Origin: Pseudomonas oleovorans subsp. oleovorans
GTDB taxonomy: Bacteria; Pseudomonadota; Gammaproteobacteria; Pseudomonadales; Pseudomonadaceae
DNA length: 64,000 nt
Direction: 5' to 3'
Assembly: GCF_002197815.1 (NCBI RefSeq)
Contig: NZ_NIUB01000002.1
Location: 146,379-210,378 of the forward strand
Of the stretch, positions 1 through 8,617 are shown one piece after another. The notes below the pieces were generated by a model. That model ran no database searches, was not told the origin of the DNA, and saw only the letters and a list, made by a program, of their open reading frames with translations. The position numbers were made by a program, and so were the translations under genes. How positions within the stretch are numbered: position 1 is the stretch's first letter; every line of letters starts with the position of its first letter.

Positions 1-2
1 TC

Positions 3-482
3 AGCAAGGACAGCGGCGCATCGAAGGCCGGCAAGGTGGATAACCGTGCGATCAACGCCATGCTCAGCTACGGTATCAGCGGCCACAAATTCGGCCTGGG
101 CTTTCAGGACATGAGCGGTGACACCGGTTTTGCCTACATCGACGGCAGCGACCCATTCCTGATCAACTTCGTGCAGATCAACGACTTCGCCAACGCCGAC
201 CAGCGCTCCTGGCAGGCCCGTTACGACTACAGTTTCGCCAGCTTCGGCCTGCCCGGCCTGAGCTTCATGACCCGCTACATCACCAGTGACGACGCGCGCG
301 TCGCCGGTAGCAACCAGCGTGGTGGCGAATGGGAACGCGACATCGAACTCAAGTACGTGGTGCAGAGCGGCCCGCTCAAGGATCTCTACATTCGTGCGCG
401 TAACGCCAGCTTCCGTTCCGACTTCGCTCGCGATGCGGATGAGAACCGCATCATCGTCGGCTACAGCCTGCCCATCTGGTAA
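3..482 (+). CDS. opdH: OprD-family outer-membrane porin, C-terminal part (probable OpdH)
   Basis: The reading frame is open from the left edge, so the start lies outside the window. About 159 residues remain and end in YSLPIW, a typical beta-barrel C-terminus with a terminal aromatic residue. Alternating hydrophobic beta-strand segments and the motif RSWQARYDYSF resemble OprD-type specific porins. The tricarboxylate transporter genes tctCBA follow directly, 30 bp downstream. In Pseudomonas the porin at this place is OpdH, which admits cis-aconitate and other tricarboxylates. The family is clear; the OpdH name rests on gene order. Confidence 0.85.
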   Translation, partial: SKDSGASKAGKVDNRAINAMLSYGISGHKFGLGFQDMSGDTGFAYIDGSDPFLINFVQINDFANADQRSWQARYDYSFASFGLPGLSFMTRYITSDDARVAGSNQRGGEWERDIELKYVVQSGPLKDLYIRARNASFRSDFARDADENRIIVGYSLPIW

Positions 483-512
483 TCCACAATAAGATTAGCG
501 AGGAGATCCATC

Positions 513-1496
513 ATGAAACCTGCCCTGATCCGTGCTGCAATCGCTGCCTCCTGCCTGGCCTTCACCAGCCAGCTGATGGCCGCCGAACCGAAACGCCCAG
601 AATGCATCGCCCCGGCAGCCCCAGGCGGCGGCTTCGACCTGACCTGCAAACTGGCGCAAAGCGCGCTGGTAGACAGCAAGCTGCTGTCCTCGCCGATGCG
701 TGTGACCTACATGCCGGGCGGCGTTGGCGCCGTGGCCTACAACGCAGTGGTCGCTCAGCGCCCGTCCGAAGCCGGCACCATCACCGCTTTCTCCAGCGGC
801 TCCCTGCTGAACCTGGCGCAAGGCAAGTTCGGTCGTTTCGACGAGAATGCCGTGAAGTGGCTGGCCGGCGTCGGCACCAGCTATGGCGCCCTGGCCGTAC
901 GTAGCGACTCGCCGTACAAGACCCTCGACGACCTGGTCGCTGCCATCAAGACCGATCCCGGCAAAGTGGTGATCGGTTCCGGCGGCACCGTCGGCAGCCA
1001 GGACTGGATGCAGACCGCGCTGATCGCCCGCGCCGCCGGCATCGACCCGCGCCAACTGCGCTACGTGGCCATGGAAGGTGGCGGTGAGCTGGCTACGGCC
1101 CTGCTCGGCGGTCACATCCAGGTCGCCAGTACCGATATCTCCGACTCCGTGCCGCACATCGAAAGTGGCGACATGCGCATCCTCGCGGTGTTCTCCGACG
1201 AGCGCTTGCCGGGCGAAGTAGTGTCGAAGATCCCGACCGCCAAGGAACAAGGCTACGACGTGACCTGGCCGGTGATCCGCGGTTTCTACGTTGGCCCGAA
1301 AGTCAGCGACGAAGCCTACGCCTGGTGGAAGAACGCCTTCGACCAACTGCTGGCCTCGGAAGACTTCGCCCAATTGCGTGAGCAACGCGAACTCTACCCC
1401 TTCGCCATGACCGGCGACGAGCTTGACGCCTACGTCAAGAAGCAGGTCGTGCAGTACAAGCAACTGGCTCAGGAATTCGGCCTGATCCAGCAGTAA
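513..1496 (+). CDS. tctC: Tripartite tricarboxylate transporter substrate-binding protein TctC
   Basis: This 327-residue periplasmic binding protein begins with a Sec signal peptide that probably ends at LMAA near residue 24. The body matches the Bug/TctC family: an early APGGGFDLTCK segment, YMPGGVGAVAYN near residues 69-80, and GSGGTVGSQDW near residue 155. It should capture citrate or related tricarboxylates that cross the upstream porin and pass them to TctBA. AGGAG at 501-505 sets the ATG start. A 12-bp perfect inverted repeat follows the stop codon. Confidence 0.93.
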   Translation: MKPALIRAAIAASCLAFTSQLMAAEPKRPECIAPAAPGGGFDLTCKLAQSALVDSKLLSSPMRVTYMPGGVGAVAYNAVVAQRPSEAGTITAFSSGSLLNLAQGKFGRFDENAVKWLAGVGTSYGALAVRSDSPYKTLDDLVAAIKTDPGKVVIGSGGTVGSQDWMQTALIARAAGIDPRQLRYVAMEGGGELATALLGGHIQVASTDISDSVPHIESGDMRILAVFSDERLPGEVVSKIPTAKEQGYDVTWPVIRGFYVGPKVSDEAYAWWKNAFDQLLASEDFAQLREQRELYPFAMTGDELDAYVKKQVVQYKQLAQEFGLIQQ

Positions 1497-1503
1497 CCCG
1501 CAT

Positions 1504-1531
1504 GACGCCGACACCTTGTGGTGTCGGCGTC
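1504..1531 (+). terminator. Hairpin between tctC and tctB
   Basis: GACGCCGACACC (1504-1515) and GGTGTCGGCGTC (1520-1531) form a perfect 12-bp stem around a TTGT loop. No T-run follows, so a full Rho-independent stop is unlikely. It lies between the binding-protein gene and the membrane-subunit genes. It could protect the tctC message 3' end or partly attenuate transcription, giving more TctC than TctBA; that role is inferred. Confidence 0.7.
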
Positions 1532-1637
1532 CGGCCCGTTCCCACCACCCTCAATCGCCTGGAGCTTCGTGCTCACGGGCTGGCGTCGTTCACGCCAGGA
1601 AACCCGGCAGGCACCACAACATCACGAGGATTTCCTC

Positions 1638-2093
1638 ATGTACCAACGCATCTTCGGCATCGTGCTGTTGCTCTGCTGCCTGGGCCTGGCCGCCGCAGCC
1701 TGGGGCTACCACGCGCCGTTCTCCTACGAACCTGTCGGGCCTCGCGCCTACCCGCTGCTGCTCCTGACGCTGATGGGCCTCGGTGCCATCTACCTGATTG
1801 CCAGGCCGGCCAGCGCCACGGCGGAACATGACGAGCCACCACTGGATCGCCACGTGCTGAGCAAGGTCGTTGGCTGCGTGGTGATGCTCAGCGTCTACGC
1901 CGCCGTGTTCGAACTCCTCGGGTTCATTCCGGCAAGCATCCTCTTCGCCATCGCCATGGCCCGCCTGTATGAAGGCTCCTGGAAGGTCAGCGTGATCGCT
2001 GGCGTGGCACTCAGCGTCGGTCTGTATCTGCTGTTCGACAAAGCCCTCGACGTACCCCTGCCGCTCGGCATCCTCGCCGCGCTGGAGAATTAA
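1638..2093 (+). CDS. tctB: Tripartite tricarboxylate transporter small membrane subunit TctB
   Basis: This 151-residue protein has four hydrophobic segments (about residues 5-25, 36-54, 75-95 and 105-145), the usual length and topology of TctB/DUF1468 small subunits. The start at 1638 is preferred over in-frame starts upstream because CGAGGA lies 7 bases before it and the protein then opens with a membrane helix (MYQRIFGIVLLL). It pairs with TctA in the inner membrane. The tctA start follows 2 bases after its stop, so the two are translationally close. Confidence 0.9.
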   Translation: MYQRIFGIVLLLCCLGLAAAAWGYHAPFSYEPVGPRAYPLLLLTLMGLGAIYLIARPASATAEHDEPPLDRHVLSKVVGCVVMLSVYAAVFELLGFIPASILFAIAMARLYEGSWKVSVIAGVALSVGLYLLFDKALDVPLPLGILAALEN

Positions 2094-2095
2094 TC

Positions 2096-3613
2096 ATGGA
2101 TACCCTCAGCTATCTCGGTCAGGGCTTCGGCGTCGCCCTGAGCCCCTACAACCTGCTCACCGCCCTGTGCGGCACCCTGATCGGCACGGTCGTCGGCCTG
2201 CTTCCCGGCCTGGGCCCGATCAACGGCGTGGCGCTGCTGATCCCCATCGCCTTCGCCCTCGGCCTGCCGCCGGAAACGGCGCTGATCCTGCTCGCTGCCG
2301 TGTACCTGGGCTGCGAGTACGGCGGCCGTATTTCCTCGATTCTGCTGAACATCCCGGGCGAAGCCTCGGCCGTGATGACCACCCTCGACGGCTACCCGCT
2401 AGCGCGTCAGGGCAAGGCTGGCGTTGCCCTGTCCATCTCCGCCTGGAGTTCCTTCGTCGGCGGCCTGATCGCCACCTGCGGTGTGGTCATCTTCGCCCCG
2501 CTGCTGGCGAAGTGGGCCGTGGCCTTCGGCCCCGCGGAATACTTCGTGCTGATGGTATTCGCCATCGTCTGCCTGGCCGGCATGGCCGGCAACAAGCCGA
2601 TGAAAACCGCCATCGCCTGCTGCATCGGCCTGTTCCTGTCGTGCGTCGGCATCGACTCGAACAGCGGCGTGTATCGCTTTACCTTCGGCAGCCTGGGCCT
2701 GGCTGACGGCATCCAGTTCGTGGTGCTGGTACTGGGGCTGTTCTCGGTCAGCGAGATTCTGGTGCTGCTCGAACGCACCCACCATGGCCAGAAAGCCATC
2801 CAAGCCAAGGGCCGCATGCTGTTCAACCTCAAGGAAGGTCTGTCGGTTCTGGCTACCAACCTGCGCAGTGGCGCACTGGGCTTTGGCCTGGGCATCCTGC
2901 CGGGTGCCGGTGCGACCCTGGCCAGTGCCGTGGCGTACATGAGCGAAAAACGCCTGGCGCACAAGGACAACAAGTTCGGCAACGGCGACCTGCGCGGCCT
3001 GGCTGCCCCGGAAACCGCCAACAGCGCCTCGGCTTGCGGCTCCATGGTGCCGATGCTGACCCTCGGCGTTCCCGGTTCGGGCACCACCGCGGTCATGCTC
3101 GGCGCACTGACGCTGTACAACATCACCCCTGGCCCGCTGCTGTTCCGAGACCAGCCGGATATTGTCTGGGGCCTGATCGCCTCGCTGTTCATCGCCAACA
3201 TCATGCTGATCGTGATGAACGTGCCGATGATCAAGATCTTCACCAAGATCCTCGCCGTGCCGTATTGGGCACTGGTACCGGCCATCGCCATCATCACCTC
3301 GATCGGTGTCTATGCGGTGCATGCCACCACCTTCGACCTGTTCCTGATGATCGGTATCGGCGTCGCGGGCTACATTCTGCGCAAGCTGGACTTCCCGCTG
3401 TCGGCCATTCTGCTGGGCTTCATCCTCGGCGGCCTGATGGAGCAGAACCTGCGTCGTGCACTGTCGATCTCCAATGGCGAGCTGGGCATCCTGTTCGCCA
3501 GTCCGATCACCTGGGGCGTGTGGACGCTGATCGTCGGCATGATCGCCCTGCCCTTCTACCGTAGCTGGCGCAAGCGTAACCAGCGTCAGGCTGAAGTGGC
3601 TGACGCCGCCTAA
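2096..3613 (+). CDS. tctA: Tripartite tricarboxylate transporter large membrane subunit TctA
   Basis: At 505 residues this is the usual TctA length, with about a dozen hydrophobic segments. Two internally related family motifs are visible: GLLPGLGPINGVALLIPI near residue 40, and GILPGAGATLASAVAYMSEKR near residue 265. GSMVPMLTLGVPGSGTTAVM follows near residue 315. It forms the secondary-transport channel that takes substrate from TctC. GGAG lies 11 bases before the ATG. Confidence 0.95.
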   Translation: MDTLSYLGQGFGVALSPYNLLTALCGTLIGTVVGLLPGLGPINGVALLIPIAFALGLPPETALILLAAVYLGCEYGGRISSILLNIPGEASAVMTTLDGYPLARQGKAGVALSISAWSSFVGGLIATCGVVIFAPLLAKWAVAFGPAEYFVLMVFAIVCLAGMAGNKPMKTAIACCIGLFLSCVGIDSNSGVYRFTFGSLGLADGIQFVVLVLGLFSVSEILVLLERTHHGQKAIQAKGRMLFNLKEGLSVLATNLRSGALGFGLGILPGAGATLASAVAYMSEKRLAHKDNKFGNGDLRGLAAPETANSASACGSMVPMLTLGVPGSGTTAVMLGALTLYNITPGPLLFRDQPDIVWGLIASLFIANIMLIVMNVPMIKIFTKILAVPYWALVPAIAIITSIGVYAVHATTFDLFLMIGIGVAGYILRKLDFPLSAILLGFILGGLMEQNLRRALSISNGELGILFASPITWGVWTLIVGMIALPFYRSWRKRNQRQAEVADAA

Positions 3614-3622
3614 GGAAGATGT

Positions 3623-4663
3623 GTGTCGTTAAGCGTTTCCTCCTTTAACCCCCGCGGCTGGTGGCCCACGCCACTGGCCGGCGCGGTGGGTGGTTACCTG
3701 GCCAGTCTCGCAGACTGGCCTTTGCCGTGGATGGTCGGTTCGTTGTTGGCGGTAATCGTTGTGCGCTGCCTGGCCAATCGCGCCTTCAGTGAACTGCCGG
3801 GCGGGCGCAAGGCCGGCCAATGGCTGGTCGCCAGCGGCATCGGCCTGCACTTCACCAGTGAGGTGCTGCAGCAGGTGCTCAGCCATCTGCCGGTGATCAT
3901 CATGGGGGCCATCGGCACGCTGATGCTGAGCCTGATCGGTATCGTCATTCTGCGCCGTGCCGGCGTCGACCGCGCCACGGCCTTCTTTGCCAGCATGCCT
4001 GGCGGTGCCAGCGAAATGGTCAACCTGGCCCTGCGCCACGATGCCCAGCCCGCAAGAGTGGCAGCGGCGCACAGCCTGCGCCTGTTGCTGGTGCTGCTGT
4101 TGATTCCGGCACTGTTCACCTGGGGTCTGTCCGATGTCAGCGCACCCCCTCCGGCGCCAGTGGACTGGTTGTGGCTAACCGGCCTGCTCGCCGCTGGCGC
4201 TCTGCTGGCAATACTCTGGGGCCGGCTGAACCAACCCAACCCCTGGATGCTCGGCCCGCTGAGCGTCTGCGCCATAGCCAGTGCCAGCTTCGACCTGCAT
4301 CTGGGCCTGCCGCAGGGCCTCGGTCAGTTCGGCCAGTGGCTGATCGGCTGTGCCCTGGGCTGCCACTTCGACCGCGCCTTCTTCCGCAGCGCGCCAGCCT
4401 TCCTCGCCCGCGTCCTGCTGTTCACGTTGCTGGCGATGCTGGCCGCGGCCGGTCTCGGCGAAGTGCTGGGCTGGCTGGCCGGCGAAGACCACCTATCGCT
4501 GATGCTGGGCATGATGCCGGGCGGCATTACCGAGCTGTGTCTGACCGCCGAAGCCTTGCAGCTATCGGTAGCGCTGGTGACTGCATTGCAGGTGCTACGG
4601 CTGTTTCTGGTGATGTTCCTGGCAGAACCCTTATTCAAGCTCTGGTGCAAGCGCCACGCGTAG
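3623..4663 (+). CDS. AbrB-family inner-membrane protein
   Basis: This 346-residue polytopic protein carries the duplicated AbrB-type membrane domain (Pfam AbrB family): about ten hydrophobic segments in two similar halves, each with a glycine-rich loop (MPGGASEMVN near 128, MPGGITELCL near 296). The start is GTG at 3623, set by AAGGAAG at 3612-3618. Its position directly behind tctA is conserved in Pseudomonas and suggests co-transcription. Substrate and function are unknown; some annotations call it an ammonia monooxygenase-like protein, which is not supported here. The stop codon lies inside a repeat arm. Confidence 0.85.
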   Translation: MSLSVSSFNPRGWWPTPLAGAVGGYLASLADWPLPWMVGSLLAVIVVRCLANRAFSELPGGRKAGQWLVASGIGLHFTSEVLQQVLSHLPVIIMGAIGTLMLSLIGIVILRRAGVDRATAFFASMPGGASEMVNLALRHDAQPARVAAAHSLRLLLVLLLIPALFTWGLSDVSAPPPAPVDWLWLTGLLAAGALLAILWGRLNQPNPWMLGPLSVCAIASASFDLHLGLPQGLGQFGQWLIGCALGCHFDRAFFRSAPAFLARVLLFTLLAMLAAAGLGEVLGWLAGEDHLSLMLGMMPGGITELCLTAEALQLSVALVTALQVLRLFLVMFLAEPLFKLWCKRHA

Positions 4664-4771
4664 GGCGGACCGGAACGCCGGCCGCTCGTAGCGCCAGCGA
4701 ACAGTCCGCCGGTTGGACTGCGAGCTTGCGCCACCCCGGCGGCGTACTGCTGCGCGAGTACGCCCTACGCG
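4657..4771. repeat. Inverted-repeat pair around the abrB-like gene end
   Basis: CGCGTAGGGCGGAC at 4657-4670 is matched in inverted orientation by GTACGCCCTACGCG at 4758-4771, with 13 of 14 positions pairing. The stop codon of the preceding gene lies within the left arm. Further complementary GC-rich bits lie between the arms. It looks like a dispersed extragenic palindromic element that has landed on a gene end. Confidence 0.5.
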
Positions 4772-4825
4772 ACTGTGGAAGACGCTTTCGGCTCTGGCAT
4801 CCAACTCTACCTCCAGCATCCATGC

Positions 4826-4868
4826 AGTCGTAGCGGCGAAAAGCTCGCGGCTGAAGCCCCTCCCACGA
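4826..4868. repeat. REP-type extragenic palindrome
   Basis: The stretch contains AGCTCGCGGCTGAAGCCCCT, recognisable as a Pseudomonas REP core read from the minus strand (GGGGCTTCAGCCGCGAGCT). It sits between convergent genes and has no coding content. Confidence 0.5.
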
Positions 4869-4875
4869 CCGGACG

Positions 4876-5757
4876 CTACCACTGCAACTGCAGCTGGCTA
4901 TCAAACTCACGCATCTGCCCGCTAAGCGGATCGACGAAGCGCAAGCCTCGCGCCAGTAGTTTGAGCGGCTTGCTGTAGTCATCCGGCAGATTGCGCGACT
5001 CCCGCAGCAGCGGATAGAAATCGTCGCCGACGATAGGCGCGCCGAGCCCGGACAGATGCACGCGCAGCTGATGCTTGCGTCCGGTCACCGGCGACAGCCC
5101 ATAGCGCCAAAGCTCACCACGCTGCTCAAGCACCTCGATGCGCGTTTCGCTGTTGGCCTCGCCTGCGACTTCCTGCATGCGAAAGAACGGCTCACCGTCG
5201 ACCATGCGCGAACGATGCAGGTAGGGAAACTGCAACTGCGCCAATGCCGGAGCGATAGCCTCGTAGCGTTTCTCCACCGCGCGCTGGCGAAACAGCGCCT
5301 GATACTGGCCACGACTGGCCGGGTTGACCGAGAACAACACCATGCCAGCCGTCAGTCGGTCGATGCGGTGGATCGGCACCAGGTCAGGATTGCCGGTGCG
5401 CTTGATCAGGCGTGCCAGCAGGGTCTGCTCGACGTACTCACCGGCAGGCATCACCGGCAGAAAATGCGGTTTGTCGGCGACCAGCAGGTGCTCGTCCTGC
5501 CACAGCACCTGTTCGACGAAAGGAATTGGCGTCTCATTCGGCACTTCACGGAAATAGCGCACCTTGAGACCAGCCCGATAGGGATGCGTGGCGTCGATGG
5601 GCGTGCCCGCCGCATCCAGCACCCGACCGCGCGCCATACGTTGCAGCCAGGTGGCGCGGTCGATGGCGGGAAAGTGATCGCACAGGCAATCGAGCACCGT
5701 CGCCCAGCGGCCCTGGGGCAAATGAAGCGTGCTGGGACGCATGGCGGGGTTGGGCAT
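4876..5757 (-). CDS. RluA-family pseudouridine synthase
   Basis: This 293-residue protein is an RluA-type RNA pseudouridine synthase. The catalytic motif HRIDRLTAG lies near residue 130, with the essential aspartate in HRID. The late motif GRKHQLRVHLSGLGAPIVGD is also present. An N-terminal S4-like basic region precedes the catalytic domain. I placed the start at ATG 5757; in-frame sequence upstream to 5838 is low-complexity and lacks a ribosome site, and ATG 5742 is an alternative. The rRNA or tRNA target cannot be read from sequence. Confidence 0.85.
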   Translation of the reverse strand: MPNPAMRPSTLHLPQGRWATVLDCLCDHFPAIDRATWLQRMARGRVLDAAGTPIDATHPYRAGLKVRYFREVPNETPIPFVEQVLWQDEHLLVADKPHFLPVMPAGEYVEQTLLARLIKRTGNPDLVPIHRIDRLTAGMVLFSVNPASRGQYQALFRQRAVEKRYEAIAPALAQLQFPYLHRSRMVDGEPFFRMQEVAGEANSETRIEVLEQRGELWRYGLSPVTGRKHQLRVHLSGLGAPIVGDDFYPLLRESRNLPDDYSKPLKLLARGLRFVDPLSGQMREFDSQLQLQW

Positions 5758-5877
5758 TGCAGAAGCTGCTCGACGGCTTATGAAGGGGCGAATTAGGCCG
5801 TACTCGCGCGGCTCAGTCAAAGCCGGGGCATGCCGCAACAGCAGCCGAACAATGAAAGCCTGCGTGGTATGCCCCCT

Positions 5878-5950
5878 TATCCGGCGCTTCGCGCCACCTT
5901 CTCCCAGAGGGAGAAGGACAGCAGGGGGGAAGTCGCTGCGCGACTTTCAT
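5878..5950. repeat. Extragenic palindromic repeat (CTTCTCCC type)
   Basis: Two adjacent hairpins are visible: GGCGC-TTC-GCGCC, then CCTTCTCCC (5897-5905) with GGGAGAAGG (5909-5917). The unit resembles the element near 48961-49008, where the arms read CCCTCTCCC and GGGAGAGGG. It is noncoding and lies upstream of the lipoprotein gene. Confidence 0.45.
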
Positions 5951-6012
5951 GCTCACGGCTTGAGCCGAGGTCGCGCTGTGGCTATGGTGGCCGCTCGTAT
6001 CTGGAGAGACCC

Positions 6013-6684
6013 ATGTCCATCACCCGCTCCCTGCTTACCAGCGTCGCCCTCCTCCCGCTTCTGGCTGCCTGCCAGGTCTACACCGGCAAGCCGGAAGGCC
6101 CACCTCCGGCCACCCGCCTGCAGGGTCAAGTCCAGATTGAAAATGGTCAACTGGTCCTCACCCCCTGCCAGGAACAGCGCCGCTTCGTGCTGATCGATGG
6201 CGGCAGCACAGGCATCGAGCGCGAAGTCGTGCAGCTCGGCAGTGATGGCCAGGCCAGCCTGTTCGCCGATCTGACCGGTCGCCTGGGCGGCAGCCAGGGC
6301 AAAGGCAACGACGGCCGTTTCGAGGTCAACCAGATCTATCGCCTGCAAGGTGAGGGGCCTGGCTGCGACGACCTCAACTTCAAACGCCTGGCCCTGCGCG
6401 CCAGCGGCAACGAGCCGTTCTGGCAACTGGAAGTCGGCAGCAAGGGCCTGGTGCTCAATCGTCCCGAGCAGGAGCCGCTGGCCCTGCCCTACCTGGAAGA
6501 GCAGCTGCCGGATGGCCGCCTGAATTTCAGCAGCGAAGCCAACGGCCAGCATCTGGATCTGTGGGTGGCGCCGCAGCGCTGCGTCGACAGCATGAGCGGC
6601 ACGGTCAATCACCTCAGCGCCGAACTGCGCCTCGACGGCCAGGTACTACGCGGCTGCGCGCATTTCGGCGCCATGCGTAACTGA
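6013..6684 (+). CDS. Conserved lipoprotein (COG3650-like)
   Basis: A 223-residue protein with a lipoprotein signal peptide; the lipobox LLAAC puts the acylated cysteine at residue 20. The C-terminal half has GNEPFWQLEV (near 133) and a segment ending GTVNHLSAEL...GCAHFG. These are features of uncharacterised COG3650 envelope proteins, related to META/HslJ-like lipoproteins. GGAGA precedes ATG 6013. It stands alone between a minus-strand pseudouridine synthase and a co-oriented oxidoreductase. No function can be assigned. Confidence 0.8.
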   Translation: MSITRSLLTSVALLPLLAACQVYTGKPEGPPPATRLQGQVQIENGQLVLTPCQEQRRFVLIDGGSTGIEREVVQLGSDGQASLFADLTGRLGGSQGKGNDGRFEVNQIYRLQGEGPGCDDLNFKRLALRASGNEPFWQLEVGSKGLVLNRPEQEPLALPYLEEQLPDGRLNFSSEANGQHLDLWVAPQRCVDSMSGTVNHLSAELRLDGQVLRGCAHFGAMRN

Positions 6685-6786
6685 TGAGGCCTGAGCGAGC
6701 GTACGGGCCTCTGGGACAGCGATCCTGTACAATTGCCGCCCTTTTCCACCTTGCCGGATCACCACCGGCCAACCAGGACACTGCCC

Positions 6787-8400
6787 ATGCTTCGCCTGAC
6801 CGAACTGAAACTGCCCCTCGACCATCCCGAGGACGCGCTGCGCCCGGCCATCGTCCAGCGCCTGGGCATCGCCGATAGCGAGCTGCTGGCCTTCAGCGTG
6901 TTCAAGCGCAGCTATGATGCGCGCAAGAAGTTCGGCGACATGCCGTTCATCTACACCCTCGACTGTGAGGTGAAAGACGAAGCCGCCCTGCTCGCTCGCC
7001 TGAGCGATGACAAGCATGTAGGCCCGGCACCGGACATCACCTACAAGCCAGTCGGCAAGGCCGAAACGCCGTTGGACGAACGCCCCATCGTCGTCGGTTT
7101 CGGCCCCTGCGGCATCTTCGCGGCGCTGATCCTGGCCCAGGCCGGCTTGCGCCCTATCGTGCTGGAGCGCGGCAAGGAAGTACGCCAACGCACCAAGGAT
7201 ACCTGGGGCCTGTGGCGCAAGAACGTGCTCGACCCGACCTCCAACGTGCAATTCGGCGAAGGCGGAGCCGGTACCTTCTCCGACGGCAAGCTGTATAGCC
7301 AGATCAAGGACCCTCACCACCACGGGCGCAAGGTACTGCAGGAGTTCGTCAAGGCCGGCGCACCGGACGAGATCCTCTACGTCAGCAAGCCGCATATCGG
7401 CACCTTCCGCCTGACCGGCGTGGTCGCCACCATGCGCGAGGAGATCAAGGCCCTCGGCGGCGAAGTGCGCTTTCAGCAGCGCGTCAGCGACCTGCTGATC
7501 GAAGACGGCCAGCTCACCGGCGTGGTGCTGGAGAACGGCGAGCAGTTGCTCAGCCGCCATGTGGTGCTGGCCCTCGGTCATAGCTCGCGCGACACCTTCC
7601 GCATGCTGCATGCCCGTGGCGTGTACCTGGAGGCCAAGCCCTTCTCGGTCGGTTTCCGTATCGAACACCCGCAGTCGCTGATCGACCGCGCGCGCCTGGG
7701 CAAGTACGCCGGCCACCCGAAACTCGGCGCTGCCGATTACAAGCTGGTGCACCACGCCAGCAACGGCCGTTCGGTCTACAGCTTCTGCATGTGCCCAGGC
7801 GGCACCGTGGTCGCCGCCACCTCCGAGCCTGAGCGCGTGGTCACCAACGGCATGAGCCAGTATTCGCGCAACGAGCGCAACGCCAACGCTGGAATCGTCG
7901 TCGGCATCACTCCCGAGCAGGACTATCCGGGTGGCCCGCTGGCCGGTGTGGAACTGCAGGAACGCCTGGAATCGCACGCCTACGTGCTCGGTGGGCGCAA
8001 CTACGAGGCGCCCGGACAACTGGTCGGCGACTTCATAAAAGGCAAGCCGTCCACCGCCCTCGGCGAAGTGCAACCCTCCTACAAGCCGGGCGTGAAACTG
8101 GGCGATCTGGCGCCCTCGCTGCCGGACTTCGCCATCGAAGCCATCCGCGAAGCATTGCCGGCCTTCGGCAAGCAGATCAAGGGCTTCGACCTGGCCGATG
8201 CGGTACTCACCGGTATCGAGACACGCACCTCCTCGCCGGTGCGCATCACCCGTGGCGATGACCTGCAGAGTCTGAATCTCAAGGGGCTGTATCCGGCCGG
8301 TGAAGGTGCCGGCTACGCCGGCGGCATTCTTTCCGCTGGGGTCGACGGCATTCGCGTGGCCGAAGCCGTGGCCAAAGACATGCTTGGGTTGAATCGCTAA
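6787..8400 (+). CDS. FAD-dependent oxidoreductase (COG2509 family)
   Basis: This 537-residue protein has a small N-terminal domain of about 90 residues, then a Rossmann FAD-binding motif GFGPCGIFAA at 104-113. Further flavoprotein segments are FGEGGAGTFSDGKLY (near 157), VVLALGHSSRDT (near 260) and a C-terminal GLYPAGEGAGYAGGILSAGVDG that binds FAD. This matches uncharacterised FAD-dependent dehydrogenases of bacteria. The substrate is unknown. The start at 6787 gives the family N-terminus MLRLTELKLPL; in-frame upstream sequence to 6733 does not look coding. Confidence 0.85.
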   Translation: MLRLTELKLPLDHPEDALRPAIVQRLGIADSELLAFSVFKRSYDARKKFGDMPFIYTLDCEVKDEAALLARLSDDKHVGPAPDITYKPVGKAETPLDERPIVVGFGPCGIFAALILAQAGLRPIVLERGKEVRQRTKDTWGLWRKNVLDPTSNVQFGEGGAGTFSDGKLYSQIKDPHHHGRKVLQEFVKAGAPDEILYVSKPHIGTFRLTGVVATMREEIKALGGEVRFQQRVSDLLIEDGQLTGVVLENGEQLLSRHVVLALGHSSRDTFRMLHARGVYLEAKPFSVGFRIEHPQSLIDRARLGKYAGHPKLGAADYKLVHHASNGRSVYSFCMCPGGTVVAATSEPERVVTNGMSQYSRNERNANAGIVVGITPEQDYPGGPLAGVELQERLESHAYVLGGRNYEAPGQLVGDFIKGKPSTALGEVQPSYKPGVKLGDLAPSLPDFAIEAIREALPAFGKQIKGFDLADAVLTGIETRTSSPVRITRGDDLQSLNLKGLYPAGEGAGYAGGILSAGVDGIRVAEAVAKDMLGLNR

Positions 8401-8470
8401 GCCCCTTCGTATCCCTCCGTAGGGTGAGTTAGCGGCGCTAAGCCTGCGAATGTCCGATCACCGCCATTGC

Positions 8471-8530
8471 AGTGCGCCGCGTAACCCACCAGGCGATTGT
8501 CCTGCTCTGCGCAATGGTGGGTTACGGCGC
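8471..8530. repeat. Imperfect inverted repeat (GTAACCCACC type)
   Basis: GTAACCCACC at 8481-8490 and GGTGGGTTAC at 8516-8525 are perfect 10-bp arms; flanking GCGCC/GGCGC bases extend them imperfectly. Related CTAACCCAC and GTGAGTTAG fragments lie at 8570 and 8424. The 217-bp gap between genes therefore looks like a dispersed palindromic repeat cluster, and I see no gene in it. Confidence 0.5.
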
Positions 8531-8617
8531 AACGATTTTTTAGGCTCATCGGGATAGGTGACAGGCGCCTAACCCACGGATATCCGTCAGTCGTGATAGC
8601 GCCCAGCCGCAGAAGCA

